Below the pieces are notes generated by a model. The model was not told the origin of the DNA, searched no databases, and saw only the letters and a program-made list of their open reading frames with translations. This document shows positions 53,999 to 62,030 of a DNA stretch of 64,000 nt, piece by piece. Position numbers and translations under genes: made by a program. Within the stretch, counting starts at the first letter, position 1. Each line of letters begins with the position of its first letter. Source of the stretch: Desulfamplus sp. (lineage in GTDB: Bacteria > Desulfobacterota > Desulfobacteria > Desulfobacterales > Desulfobacteraceae); the NCBI GenBank assembly GCA_015232555.1, contig JADFZJ010000003.1, positions 1 to 64,000 of the forward strand, given 5' to 3'.

Positions 53999-55339
53999 TT
54001 ATCCATTTACAGAAAAACTTGAGTTTTTATTAATAGCTCTTTTACGTGAGAAGAAACCTACATTCATAACACGACCAGTATATTGATACTTGAACTGGAA
54101 AGGTGTTTTATCGTGTTCAAGTCCCTGTCGTTCGCAGGCATTTATAAGCTCTGCCATCATTCTGCCTACAACTGGAGCATTTTTGTATTGATTTCCGCTT
54201 GTTCCAACTGCCATGTAAAAACCGTTGAGATCAGATTTGTCGTATATTGGAATCCAATCGTCAGAGCAGTCATACAGATCAACAACGCCTTTTGGCTGAT
54301 TTGGAACAGGAAGAGTTGGAATTCTCTTTGCCCATCTATAGCATTGAGCTTTCCACTGTGCTTCTGTCAACTGATTATCTCTGCCAGGTCCTCCTTTGCC
54401 TGCGTAAAATTCATCAGGATCAACCCACTCTTGAGGATCACATTTCGGGTCTTCGCTTCCAATAAGGAAAGTGTTGCCGACTTCAGGACGTGAATAACAT
54501 GCAATATCTCCATCAGACATGTGATAACCTTTATTCAAGTAGTCATAATCATCTGGAGAGGGACAATACATAACCTCATGCCTGAGAGCTTTTGTTTTAA
54601 TGTTGCAGCCTTCCCACACACCTTCTGCCATCTTATTTACTTTAAAAGAGTGAGGTCCTCCAACATTTACAACAATAGGAGAATCAATTTGAGTGCCGTC
54701 TTTTAGTGTAATTCCAACAACTCTTCCATTCTCACTTCTAATTGAAACAACTTCGGCATTAAAAATGAATTGACCGCCTTTAGCCTCTGTTGCTCTCATT
54801 ATGTTATGGGCAGACAGAGCAGGGTCATTCATATAGCCTCCCTCTGGGCAGAAAATACCGCCTTCAAGCATCTCAGTTGGTTCATCGTAGAATTTAGGGT
54901 CTTCAGGACGTGTGACAGGCCAGAATTTATGGAGATCAATAGGAGGAATCATCTGTTTTATCTTTTCGTTGTCCCACTCTTCATACTTTACACCAACTTC
55001 ATCATAATTTTTCTTAACTTTTTTCCAGTCATGCCCTTCAGATTTTAGAAGAAGTGAGCCTGTGTTCATATACTTTGCAAGACCTTTTTCATCCTTTACA
55101 TGATCAAGATAGTTCTCCCAGTCAAGCCAGTATTTAAAACCTTCATAAGCCATTGCAACACCATCAGCGGTTGAATAGTGTGCCCTTACAATTGCACATG
55201 ATCCAGCAGTTGAACCTTCTCCAGCATCGGGATTCTTATCTACATTAAGTGTTTTGTATCCCATTTTGCAAAGTTCATAAGCAATAGGGCAGCCAATTAC
55301 GCCCGCACCAATAATAATTGCATCATATTTTTTGTTCAT
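53999..55339 (-). CDS. DAO-family FAD-dependent amine dehydrogenase
   Basis: A 446-residue flavoprotein. The Rossmann motif AIIIGAGVIGCPIAYELCK (about residues 8-26) is followed by STAGSCAIVRAHYST, the flavin-proximal segment shared with sarcosine and dimethylglycine dehydrogenases, and by C-terminal FYMAVGTSGNQYKNAPVVG. It probably oxidises an N-methylated or secondary amine, passing electrons to ETF. It is the last gene of the sox cluster, 54 bases after soxG. The exact substrate is unknown. Confidence 0.82.
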   Translation of the reverse strand: MNKKYDAIIIGAGVIGCPIAYELCKMGYKTLNVDKNPDAGEGSTAGSCAIVRAHYSTADGVAMAYEGFKYWLDWENYLDHVKDEKGLAKYMNTGSLLLKSEGHDWKKVKKNYDEVGVKYEEWDNEKIKQMIPPIDLHKFWPVTRPEDPKFYDEPTEMLEGGIFCPEGGYMNDPALSAHNIMRATEAKGGQFIFNAEVVSIRSENGRVVGITLKDGTQIDSPIVVNVGGPHSFKVNKMAEGVWEGCNIKTKALRHEVMYCPSPDDYDYLNKGYHMSDGDIACYSRPEVGNTFLIGSEDPKCDPQEWVDPDEFYAGKGGPGRDNQLTEAQWKAQCYRWAKRIPTLPVPNQPKGVVDLYDCSDDWIPIYDKSDLNGFYMAVGTSGNQYKNAPVVGRMMAELINACERQGLEHDKTPFQFKYQYTGRVMNVGFFSRKRAINKNSSFSVNG

Positions 55340-55393
55340 TCTATATTTCTCCTGATGTTATATATTTAAACATAATTGTTTGAATCTGAATTT

Positions 55394-56113
55394 TTATAAA
55401 CTGCCTGCCCAAGATTTGAATCTATCCTCACCTGCTGGTTTTAATCCAAACTCTGCACCTGCGTCCATTATCGCATGAGTCATATCTTTGCCATAACCGC
55501 GGGACGCTGTAAATATAATGCCAGATTTTGCACCATCACGGCTTAAAGTTATAATCTGACATGGAATATGAGACATAGGACCTTGATAAAGAAAAGGGGT
55601 CTTTTTTACAGGATCAAGAAAATCAAGAGATGTCAACTTCTCTGTAATTGAAAAAGTGTTCTTTCCAAATATTGCCATGCACATTCCAACTTCTGTGGTC
55701 TCTGTATAGGCAGAAGATTTTTTTGGATCGCATTTGCAGTCAGAATCACAACTGCATTGAAAATCAAATTGGCACTCTTTTGATGATTCATCTTTTTTGA
55801 CAGGAAGGCAAAATATTGAAGCCTGAACTCTGTTCATTCGATTAATTAACACGCTGTCTTGAAGGTAGGATTCGCATAAGCCTTGCGGAATTTTAATGCC
55901 AAAAGGTGTGATATCGTCCAAATTTGAACTTTGAACATCAAATCTTGTGATATGACTCAAATCAACTATATAATTATCTTTAGAGTTTGACGGGTCAAAT
56001 GGCTGCTGCCCCTCTCCCTCATATTCTAAAACCACTGTAAAGTTGTCCCTTATCTCCGTTCTTTTTGGAGATGCTTTAAAGGAGACTGGTGAATATCTTT
56101 TAATTTCTACCAT
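55394..56113 (-). CDS. soxG: Sarcosine oxidase gamma subunit-like protein
   Basis: A 239-residue protein assigned mainly by context and by the C-terminal pattern SRGYGKDMTHAIMDAGAEFG with AGEDRFKSW. The gamma subunit is structural in the heterotetrameric sarcosine oxidase. The middle carries an unusual Cys-rich insertion (CQFDFQCSCDSDCKCDP, about residues 113-129) that could bind metal; it is not a normal feature of SoxG. It follows soxA. Confidence 0.7.
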   Translation of the reverse strand: MVEIKRYSPVSFKASPKRTEIRDNFTVVLEYEGEGQQPFDPSNSKDNYIVDLSHITRFDVQSSNLDDITPFGIKIPQGLCESYLQDSVLINRMNRVQASIFCLPVKKDESSKECQFDFQCSCDSDCKCDPKKSSAYTETTEVGMCMAIFGKNTFSITEKLTSLDFLDPVKKTPFLYQGPMSHIPCQIITLSRDGAKSGIIFTASRGYGKDMTHAIMDAGAEFGLKPAGEDRFKSWAGSL

Positions 56114-56206
56114 TAGTTTGTTTACCTCAACTCTTTTGTTTTAGCTAAAAATCTGTATTTTTTAAGCTGCTCTATTTGATTTAAGCTCAACTTTGTTATT
56201 TTCAGA

Positions 56207-59200
56207 TCAGCTTTTCATTCTTCTTCCGTCAGGGTCGTAAAATGGCATTGGAACTACTTTGCCATAAATTAATTCACCTTTGCACTCATCTTCAAAAATA
56301 GCAAGGCGAGTTCCAATTTCTGCAAGATGCGACTCCACAAGTGCCATTCCTACAGCCTCATTTAAAGTAAAACTGTCTCTTGCTGTGCAGACATATCCAC
56401 GAACTTTGTCATCAACAATCAATGCACCATCATTTGGGGCACGTCCGTTATCTTCCATTTTAAATCCTACCAATCTGAAACGGGTTGGATCATTTTCAGC
56501 ATGACGAAGAGCGGCTGCACCAATAGTTTTTGCATCTTTTTTAGTGCGATCCCACAAAAATCCAAGACCTAAATCTAAAAGATTTGTTCTCTGTTCAGAC
56601 TCCTGCCCTAAAATAATATGGCATTTTTCCATACGAAGCACGTTTTGAGCCTCCACTCCAAAATTTTGAATGTTGAACTCTTTCCCAGCCTCTTTAACCA
56701 TATTCCATAAAGATACCATATAAGATGACGGAACATGCAGCTCATAAGAGAGTTCACCAACAAAGCCTAAACGCATAGCTTTTACTGGAATTGTATTTTT
56801 GATCATAAACTCTCTGTACCCTGAAAATGGAAAAGCCTCATTGCTTACATCTTGGATAGAAGCATCATTGTCTTGGCTGATAACTTTCTGGAGAACCTTA
56901 CGGGCATTTGGACCAGAGAGATTTATAACGCCCATTGAGTCAGTTAAGTTGACTAAATAAAAATCCCAGCCGTCAAAACGGGTATGGTATCTTATCCACT
57001 CAATTGTTGAACCTGCACGGGCAGTTGAAGTTGTAAAGTAGTAGTCGTTTTCACCAAGTTTAATCACAACGCCGTCATCAATTACACAGCCGTCATCATT
57101 GCACATTGCAGAGTATTTTATACGACCAGCCTTTACCTTGGACATATCGCTTACATACACTCTTTGAAGTGCTTTAAGTGCGTCAGGTCCATGAATGCGA
57201 AATTTTCCAAGCGTTGAGCCATCAAGCATTCCAACATTATTGCGGACATTCTCAATCTCTTTTTTGCATGAAAAATCGTTAGAAAAATATCTTGCACGCT
57301 CCCAAACGCCAATTTTACGAAACACGCCGCCGTCAGCTCTCTGCATCTGATCCATAGGTGTGCGTTTCATCATTATGTGTTTTCTGCCAGCATAGGTTGA
57401 GATAAAAGTAGGAACTAAGGGAGGACGTACATTTGTCGGCTTTGGATGTGATCCTGATGATGAATTTTTTGCTGCTGTGTATTTTGCTACATACAGAGGC
57501 AGATTGTGTCCGGGAATACCGCCTTGACCAGGTCCAGTTCCTGCAGATGTAAACCTCTTGATAAGCTCTGGAACATCAAAGCCCATCTCAACTGCCTGCT
57601 TTATATTTTTGATCGTTGTATCTTCATCAAAGCAGATAAAACTTTTACGACCCTTCACAGGTGCATTGACAAACTTGCTGCCACGAGCAGTACCCGGAAG
57701 CTCTTTTAGTTTAGCTGTAACTGTATCTATTTCTGATGATAGCTGATTGATAGACTCTTGTGAATTTGCAACACCATCAGATGTCTTACAGATGCCTGCA
57801 TCATAAAATTTTTTGCACTCTAAAGCAGCTTTAAGACCAGCAAGCATGCCTGAAACCTCAATTGACAATGAATCTTCAAGCCCTAACATTCTTCCAGCAG
57901 AGTATGTTCTCTCAGGCATGGTGTCGGCAACAAAAAAATTGGTGTGGCTGTCATATCTTAATTTTGCGTGTGCAAGCGTTAGATGTCCATTAATCGGGGT
58001 AAAACCAGCAGATGCAGCAACAAGATCACACTCAAAATCACGGCTTATTGTTCCGTCAAGCGTGGTCATTGTAACTCCTTTGACCCGTTTACTGCCATGA
58101 GCTTCAGAAACTACCCACCCTTTTAGAAGTAGAATGTTTCTCTTTGCAAGCTCAATCATAAGATATGGATTTTGTCCATCTTCACGAACATCAGCAACAC
58201 ACAAAATTTTCATGCCAAGATCAAACAGATCAATTGCAGCCTCAAGACCTAAATCGTGTCCAACACTAAAAACAGCCCGCTCTCCTGCAATAATACCGTA
58301 AGTTCTTGCCAAACGGTGAACACAGCCAACCTGCATAACTCCAGGGCGTTCATTGTTCTCAAACAAAAGAGGTCTCTCAATGCAGCCAGCAGCAACTACA
58401 ACTGATTTTGCACGAATTTCAATATACCGCTCTGTAAAGTTATCTTTTTCTCCACCAATTTGAAATCCTGTAACTAAGTTATTGGTATATGTTCCAACAA
58501 CTGACGCATGTTTAAAAACTCTTATGCCAGAGTGAGATTCAACCTTTGATGCAAGCTCTTTAGCACGAATGTAAAGCTGTTTATTCTTTTTATATTCTGA
58601 ATCTCTATAATCAACTGTTCTATAATCAAAAAAACCTCCAAGCCATGGGCGAGATTCCATGATAACAACCCGCAGCCCTTTATCTGCTGCTGCAAGAGCT
58701 GCATTCATTCCAGCAGGACCTCCGCCGATTACAACAACGTCAGCAGAGGGGAAAATTTGCTCAAACCTGCCCGGCATTTCAAAATCTGGAGATATTGTGC
58801 CAATTCCGGCAGCTTTCCGTATCTGCTTCATTGCAACAGGCCAGAGAACTGCTGGTTTGTGCATGGTTCTGTAATAAAAGCCTGCCGGCATCATAAAATC
58901 AAGTTTGTCAATAAAACCCATCATATCATTTTCAGCAGAGCCTTTAACATTCTGCTCTTTAACTTTCATACCCTGTTTTAAAAGGGTATTTTCAGTTCTG
59001 ACATTTGGGATACCGTCAACCTCCATACAGGTGTTGCTGCACTCTCCATCTAAACTGTAAAGCCCTCTCGGACGGTGATATTTTAAACTGCGTCCGAAGA
59101 TTTTCACTCCATTATGGTAAAGAGCAGTTGCTATGGTATCGCCTTTAAAACCTGCATAATCTTTACCTTTATAATCAAAAACTACTTTTTGAGCAGGATC

Positions 59201-59239
59201 AATTCTCAGCGTGGGCAGTTGAGTAATTCTGGTTACCAT
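56207..59239 (-). CDS. soxA: Sarcosine oxidase alpha subunit
   Basis: A 1010-residue subunit. In order: a ferredoxin-like N-terminal domain (about 10-95), an NAD(P)-binding flavoprotein domain (VVVIGGGPAGMNAALAAADK near residue 169; family pattern GGFFDYRTVDYRDS), a small linker domain with SFICFDEDTTIKNIKQA, and a C-terminal GcvT-like folate domain (about 625-1000). The last binds tetrahydrofolate and forms methylene-THF from the methyl group of sarcosine. GAGG precedes the ATG. It lies between soxD and soxG. Confidence 0.95.
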   Translation of the reverse strand: MVTRITQLPTLRIDPAQKVVFDYKGKDYAGFKGDTIATALYHNGVKIFGRSLKYHRPRGLYSLDGECSNTCMEVDGIPNVRTENTLLKQGMKVKEQNVKGSAENDMMGFIDKLDFMMPAGFYYRTMHKPAVLWPVAMKQIRKAAGIGTISPDFEMPGRFEQIFPSADVVVIGGGPAGMNAALAAADKGLRVVIMESRPWLGGFFDYRTVDYRDSEYKKNKQLYIRAKELASKVESHSGIRVFKHASVVGTYTNNLVTGFQIGGEKDNFTERYIEIRAKSVVVAAGCIERPLLFENNERPGVMQVGCVHRLARTYGIIAGERAVFSVGHDLGLEAAIDLFDLGMKILCVADVREDGQNPYLMIELAKRNILLLKGWVVSEAHGSKRVKGVTMTTLDGTISRDFECDLVAASAGFTPINGHLTLAHAKLRYDSHTNFFVADTMPERTYSAGRMLGLEDSLSIEVSGMLAGLKAALECKKFYDAGICKTSDGVANSQESINQLSSEIDTVTAKLKELPGTARGSKFVNAPVKGRKSFICFDEDTTIKNIKQAVEMGFDVPELIKRFTSAGTGPGQGGIPGHNLPLYVAKYTAAKNSSSGSHPKPTNVRPPLVPTFISTYAGRKHIMMKRTPMDQMQRADGGVFRKIGVWERARYFSNDFSCKKEIENVRNNVGMLDGSTLGKFRIHGPDALKALQRVYVSDMSKVKAGRIKYSAMCNDDGCVIDDGVVIKLGENDYYFTTSTARAGSTIEWIRYHTRFDGWDFYLVNLTDSMGVINLSGPNARKVLQKVISQDNDASIQDVSNEAFPFSGYREFMIKNTIPVKAMRLGFVGELSYELHVPSSYMVSLWNMVKEAGKEFNIQNFGVEAQNVLRMEKCHIILGQESEQRTNLLDLGLGFLWDRTKKDAKTIGAAALRHAENDPTRFRLVGFKMEDNGRAPNDGALIVDDKVRGYVCTARDSFTLNEAVGMALVESHLAEIGTRLAIFEDECKGELIYGKVVPMPFYDPDGRRMKS

Positions 59240-59294
59240 CTGTAAACCTCCGATTGTGCAAATCCAATATTTTTGCTTATCTGGCTCTTTTTAA

Positions 59295-59555
59295 TCATCT
59301 GCAAGCCTCCGATTCTTGAACTTCAACGTTCATTACTGTATTGCGGTAGATGGTAAACCATGAACCGCAGCCATCTTTATGAACCCACCACTCTTTTTGC
59401 ACACCGGCAACAGATTTGTTCAAATGGACATATTCGCACCATGTTTGAGGAGTCAAGCTATCCTCTTCTGGTCTTGGTCCTTTATCTTCCCCGCCGAATC
59501 TAAACTCATATCCGTCTCTTTTTCCGCACACAGGACATGTTATTGTTAAAGACAT
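59295..59555 (-). CDS. soxD: Sarcosine oxidase delta subunit
   Basis: An 86-residue small subunit. The zinc ligands of the family are all present: C7 and C10 (CPVC), H59 and C63 (HKDGCGSWF). The family segment EFRFGGEDKGPRP and the strong EYVHLNKSVAGVQKEWWVH core are typical. It is encoded between soxB and soxA, the classic order. Confidence 0.95.
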   Translation of the reverse strand: MSLTITCPVCGKRDGYEFRFGGEDKGPRPEEDSLTPQTWCEYVHLNKSVAGVQKEWWVHKDGCGSWFTIYRNTVMNVEVQESEACR

Positions 59556-59618
59556 TAATATATTCTCCTTAAAAGCTGTTATGATGCTTAAGAGTATTTT
59601 TAATTGCTGATAAAATTA

Positions 59619-60848
59619 TTAATTATTCGGGGTATAGCTTACAAGCTCGGCTGTTTCACCCATCAGTTTATGCTGCTCATATCTTTTTAGGTTAAAAGGC
59701 TTTATCATGTCTGGAGCTTCGCCATCTGCCATAAACTGAGCCATATATTTACCTGATGCAGTGCATGATTTAAATCCAAAATATCCCCAGCCGCAGTTGA
59801 AATAGAAACCTTCAATTTGATCATTGCCATCTAAAATCGGTGCCATATCAGGAGTCATATCTGCAAGCCCTGCCCATATTCTCATAAATCTCAATCCTCT
59901 TAAACATGGCAGAAATTCTGAAAGAGCTTCTGCTTGATGTTTGATATAGTGTGCAGTTGTCTGAGTTGTGTAGTTGGGCCAATGATCCATGTGTGCACCA
60001 GTTGCAATCTCGCCTTTTAGTGTCTGGTTTGCATAGCAGTGGTAAGCTCCTGATGATACAACATGATTTAATAGAGGTTTTACAGGCTGGGTAACCATAG
60101 CTTGAATTGTAAGAACGCTTATCGGCAGCTTGATTCCTAACATTTTGTAAATCAATCCAGCAGAGTATCCGCCGGCAGATATAAGCACCTTGTTTGTGCT
60201 TATGCTGCCGCGGCTTGTCTCAACCGATACTATTTTGCCATTACTGGTATTTATTGCAATCGCTTCTGTCTGCTGATGAATCTCAACTCCATGCTTTGCC
60301 GCACCTCGTGCAAGACCCCACACAACAGCGTCATGCCGAACAACGCCTCCTGGCGGGTGAAACATTGCCCCATGAATCGGGTAGGTTATATCTTCAGAAA
60401 TGTTAAGTGCAGGCACAAGCTCTTTTGCCTCTTTTGCATCAATCAGATGGCTCTCAACTCCATGAAACTGGGCAGTTGCAATGGTCATGCGGGCAGCTTT
60501 CATTGCAGCTTCGCTGTGCATCAGATTGAGATTTCCGCAGTTGTTGAACATAAGGTTATAATCTAACTCTTTTGTCAAAACAGGCCAGAGATCAAGTGCC
60601 TCCTTGTAGAGCGGAACATTGTATTGAGTCCGCTGATTGGCACGGACAATCGCCGTATTTCTTCCTGCACCTCCAAAACCGATATAGTTTTTCTCTATAA
60701 TTGCTACATCAGTGATTCCATGCTCCTTTGCAAGAAAATAGGCAGTTGCAAGGCTATGAAGCCCGCCTCCTATTATAACCACATCATAACTTGATTTGAG
60801 CTGGGTCTTTTCACCCCACATTGGTTTGTATTTACCAAACATAAGCAT
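59619..60848 (-). CDS. soxB: Sarcosine oxidase beta subunit
   Basis: A 409-residue FAD/FMN subunit that oxidises sarcosine. VVIIGGGLHSLATAYFLAKE is the FAD-binding Rossmann motif. GRNTAIVRANQRT follows, and His172 in GGVVRHDAVVW corresponds to the residue that carries covalent FMN (His173) in characterised enzymes. It is the first gene of soxB-soxD-soxA-soxG. In aerobes the complex passes electrons to oxygen; with the downstream etf genes it more likely works as a dehydrogenase here. Confidence 0.94.
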   Translation of the reverse strand: MLMFGKYKPMWGEKTQLKSSYDVVIIGGGLHSLATAYFLAKEHGITDVAIIEKNYIGFGGAGRNTAIVRANQRTQYNVPLYKEALDLWPVLTKELDYNLMFNNCGNLNLMHSEAAMKAARMTIATAQFHGVESHLIDAKEAKELVPALNISEDITYPIHGAMFHPPGGVVRHDAVVWGLARGAAKHGVEIHQQTEAIAINTSNGKIVSVETSRGSISTNKVLISAGGYSAGLIYKMLGIKLPISVLTIQAMVTQPVKPLLNHVVSSGAYHCYANQTLKGEIATGAHMDHWPNYTTQTTAHYIKHQAEALSEFLPCLRGLRFMRIWAGLADMTPDMAPILDGNDQIEGFYFNCGWGYFGFKSCTASGKYMAQFMADGEAPDMIKPFNLKRYEQHKLMGETAELVSYTPNN

Positions 60849-61279
60849 TAAGCCTTTTTTTGAAATTTATTATAAGCTGTTACCCTTCAGGGTAGTAGCA
60901 GTTCACTTTGCTTTTGAATCTGTCCTCGTAAGGCTGACTTAAACTGTGAACAGAGAGGCAAATTTTTAACAAGAATACTCATTTTTGTCCTGATATCCAA
61001 TGAAATAAATTATGTCAAGAAATATTTTTTTAAAAGTTAGTTTATCAATCAAAAGGTGTCAAAAGAGCCGCACTTGACCTATTATTTTTATAACAGCAAA
61101 CTTTTTATAAGCCATTAAGATTAACATATAACAAGGAATATAGACTAAATGTTCTCTAATTAGTGATATCAGAAGAGTTGAGAAGAGTAGCTTTTATATG
61201 AAAAAAATAATGTCAAAATTATGGAAATGATTGACTTCTGGACTGTTATAATCACTTTTATTCAGGGATGGGTCAGCAG
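60849..61279. other. Leader/intergenic region upstream of soxB
   Basis: 430 bases between soxB and the YkgJ-type gene, both on the minus strand. It must contain the sox promoter. Inverted repeats include a GTTCAC/GTGAAC pair around 60910-60955 that encloses a smaller CCT-TACG-AGG hairpin, and a stem at 60876-60899 that pairs perfectly (with two wobbles) only as plus-strand RNA. I could not match these to a known riboswitch. No gene is called. Confidence 0.4.
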
Positions 61280-62002
61280 TTATACAATGCGGGTGTTCTG
61301 AATCGCATTGATGACCGCTGTAATTCTTTCTCTGTGTTCTGGTGGCACCATCAGCATTTCAAGCGGTTTGTTTACAAGAAAATTTTCAGGAGAGATTGAT
61401 GAACCATATTTTCCCTTATCTCCCTCAAGTAGAAGCATATCGGAGAGGTTGCCAAAATAAGCTCCATTATCAATATGTTCAAGATACTGCATAAAGACAT
61501 TGCTCAAGGTAACCATATACTCATCCATTTCGGCAAAACCAGTTACGTTACATCTCTTTTTGGAAATCATGGCTCGACACGCCAAGGGTCTTAAATCATA
61601 TATCATACACCTTTGGTTTAGTAGCAGTGGACATTCTCCCCACAAAGGATCACCAAACTCTTCAGGTGGTTCTTCTCCAGCCATGCAGAGTTTGGCAAGT
61701 TCATTAATGGTTGTTTTAGGAATCAGACGTTTTTTATGATGCTGATTTGCGATTATGGTTAGCACGGTATCTTTTTCATCAGTATTCAAACCATCTAAAA
61801 TATGTTTTGCTTCTAAACTTGTAAGAGTAACATTTCTGGTACAACAGGTGGCACAACCTTCTGCACAAGCTCTGTTCATTTCATCTGAGAATCTGTCAAA
61901 AAGCATAAATAGTTGCTTCAATATCGCCAGTTTTTCTTTAACGTCCTTGTTTTTCAATTTATCTAATTCCTTTTGTAATTCATGAACGTCCTTGTTTTTC
62001 AA
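61280..62002 (-). CDS. YkgJ-family cysteine-cluster protein
   Basis: A 240-residue protein with the family's metal-binding cysteine pattern: CAEGCATCC (about residues 41-49) and, later, CPLLLNQRCMIYDLRPLACR and CNV. It probably binds zinc or an Fe-S cluster; the function is unknown. The frame starts with TTG at 62002 without a clear ribosome-binding site, so the true N-terminus is uncertain. The N-terminal coiled coil KNKDVHELQKELDKLKNKDV arises from a 45-bp duplication. It starts 18 bases after the res stop. Confidence 0.78.
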   Translation of the reverse strand: MKNKDVHELQKELDKLKNKDVKEKLAILKQLFMLFDRFSDEMNRACAEGCATCCTRNVTLTSLEAKHILDGLNTDEKDTVLTIIANQHHKKRLIPKTTINELAKLCMAGEEPPEEFGDPLWGECPLLLNQRCMIYDLRPLACRAMISKKRCNVTGFAEMDEYMVTLSNVFMQYLEHIDNGAYFGNLSDMLLLEGDKGKYGSSISPENFLVNKPLEMLMVPPEHRERITAVINAIQNTRIV

Positions 62003-62030
62003 TTTATCTAATTTCTTTTGTTAATTCATA
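61941..62030 (-). repeat. 45-bp tandem duplication at the YkgJ gene start
   Basis: The unit at 61941-61985 is repeated from 61986 with one substitution and one inserted T. The second copy spans the res stop codon and the putative YkgJ start, so the duplication lies exactly at the gene junction. Confidence 0.88.

Noticed and set aside
60849-61000. Glycine riboswitch upstream of soxB
   Set aside because: The conserved glycine-aptamer core segments are not recognisable; only generic stems are present.
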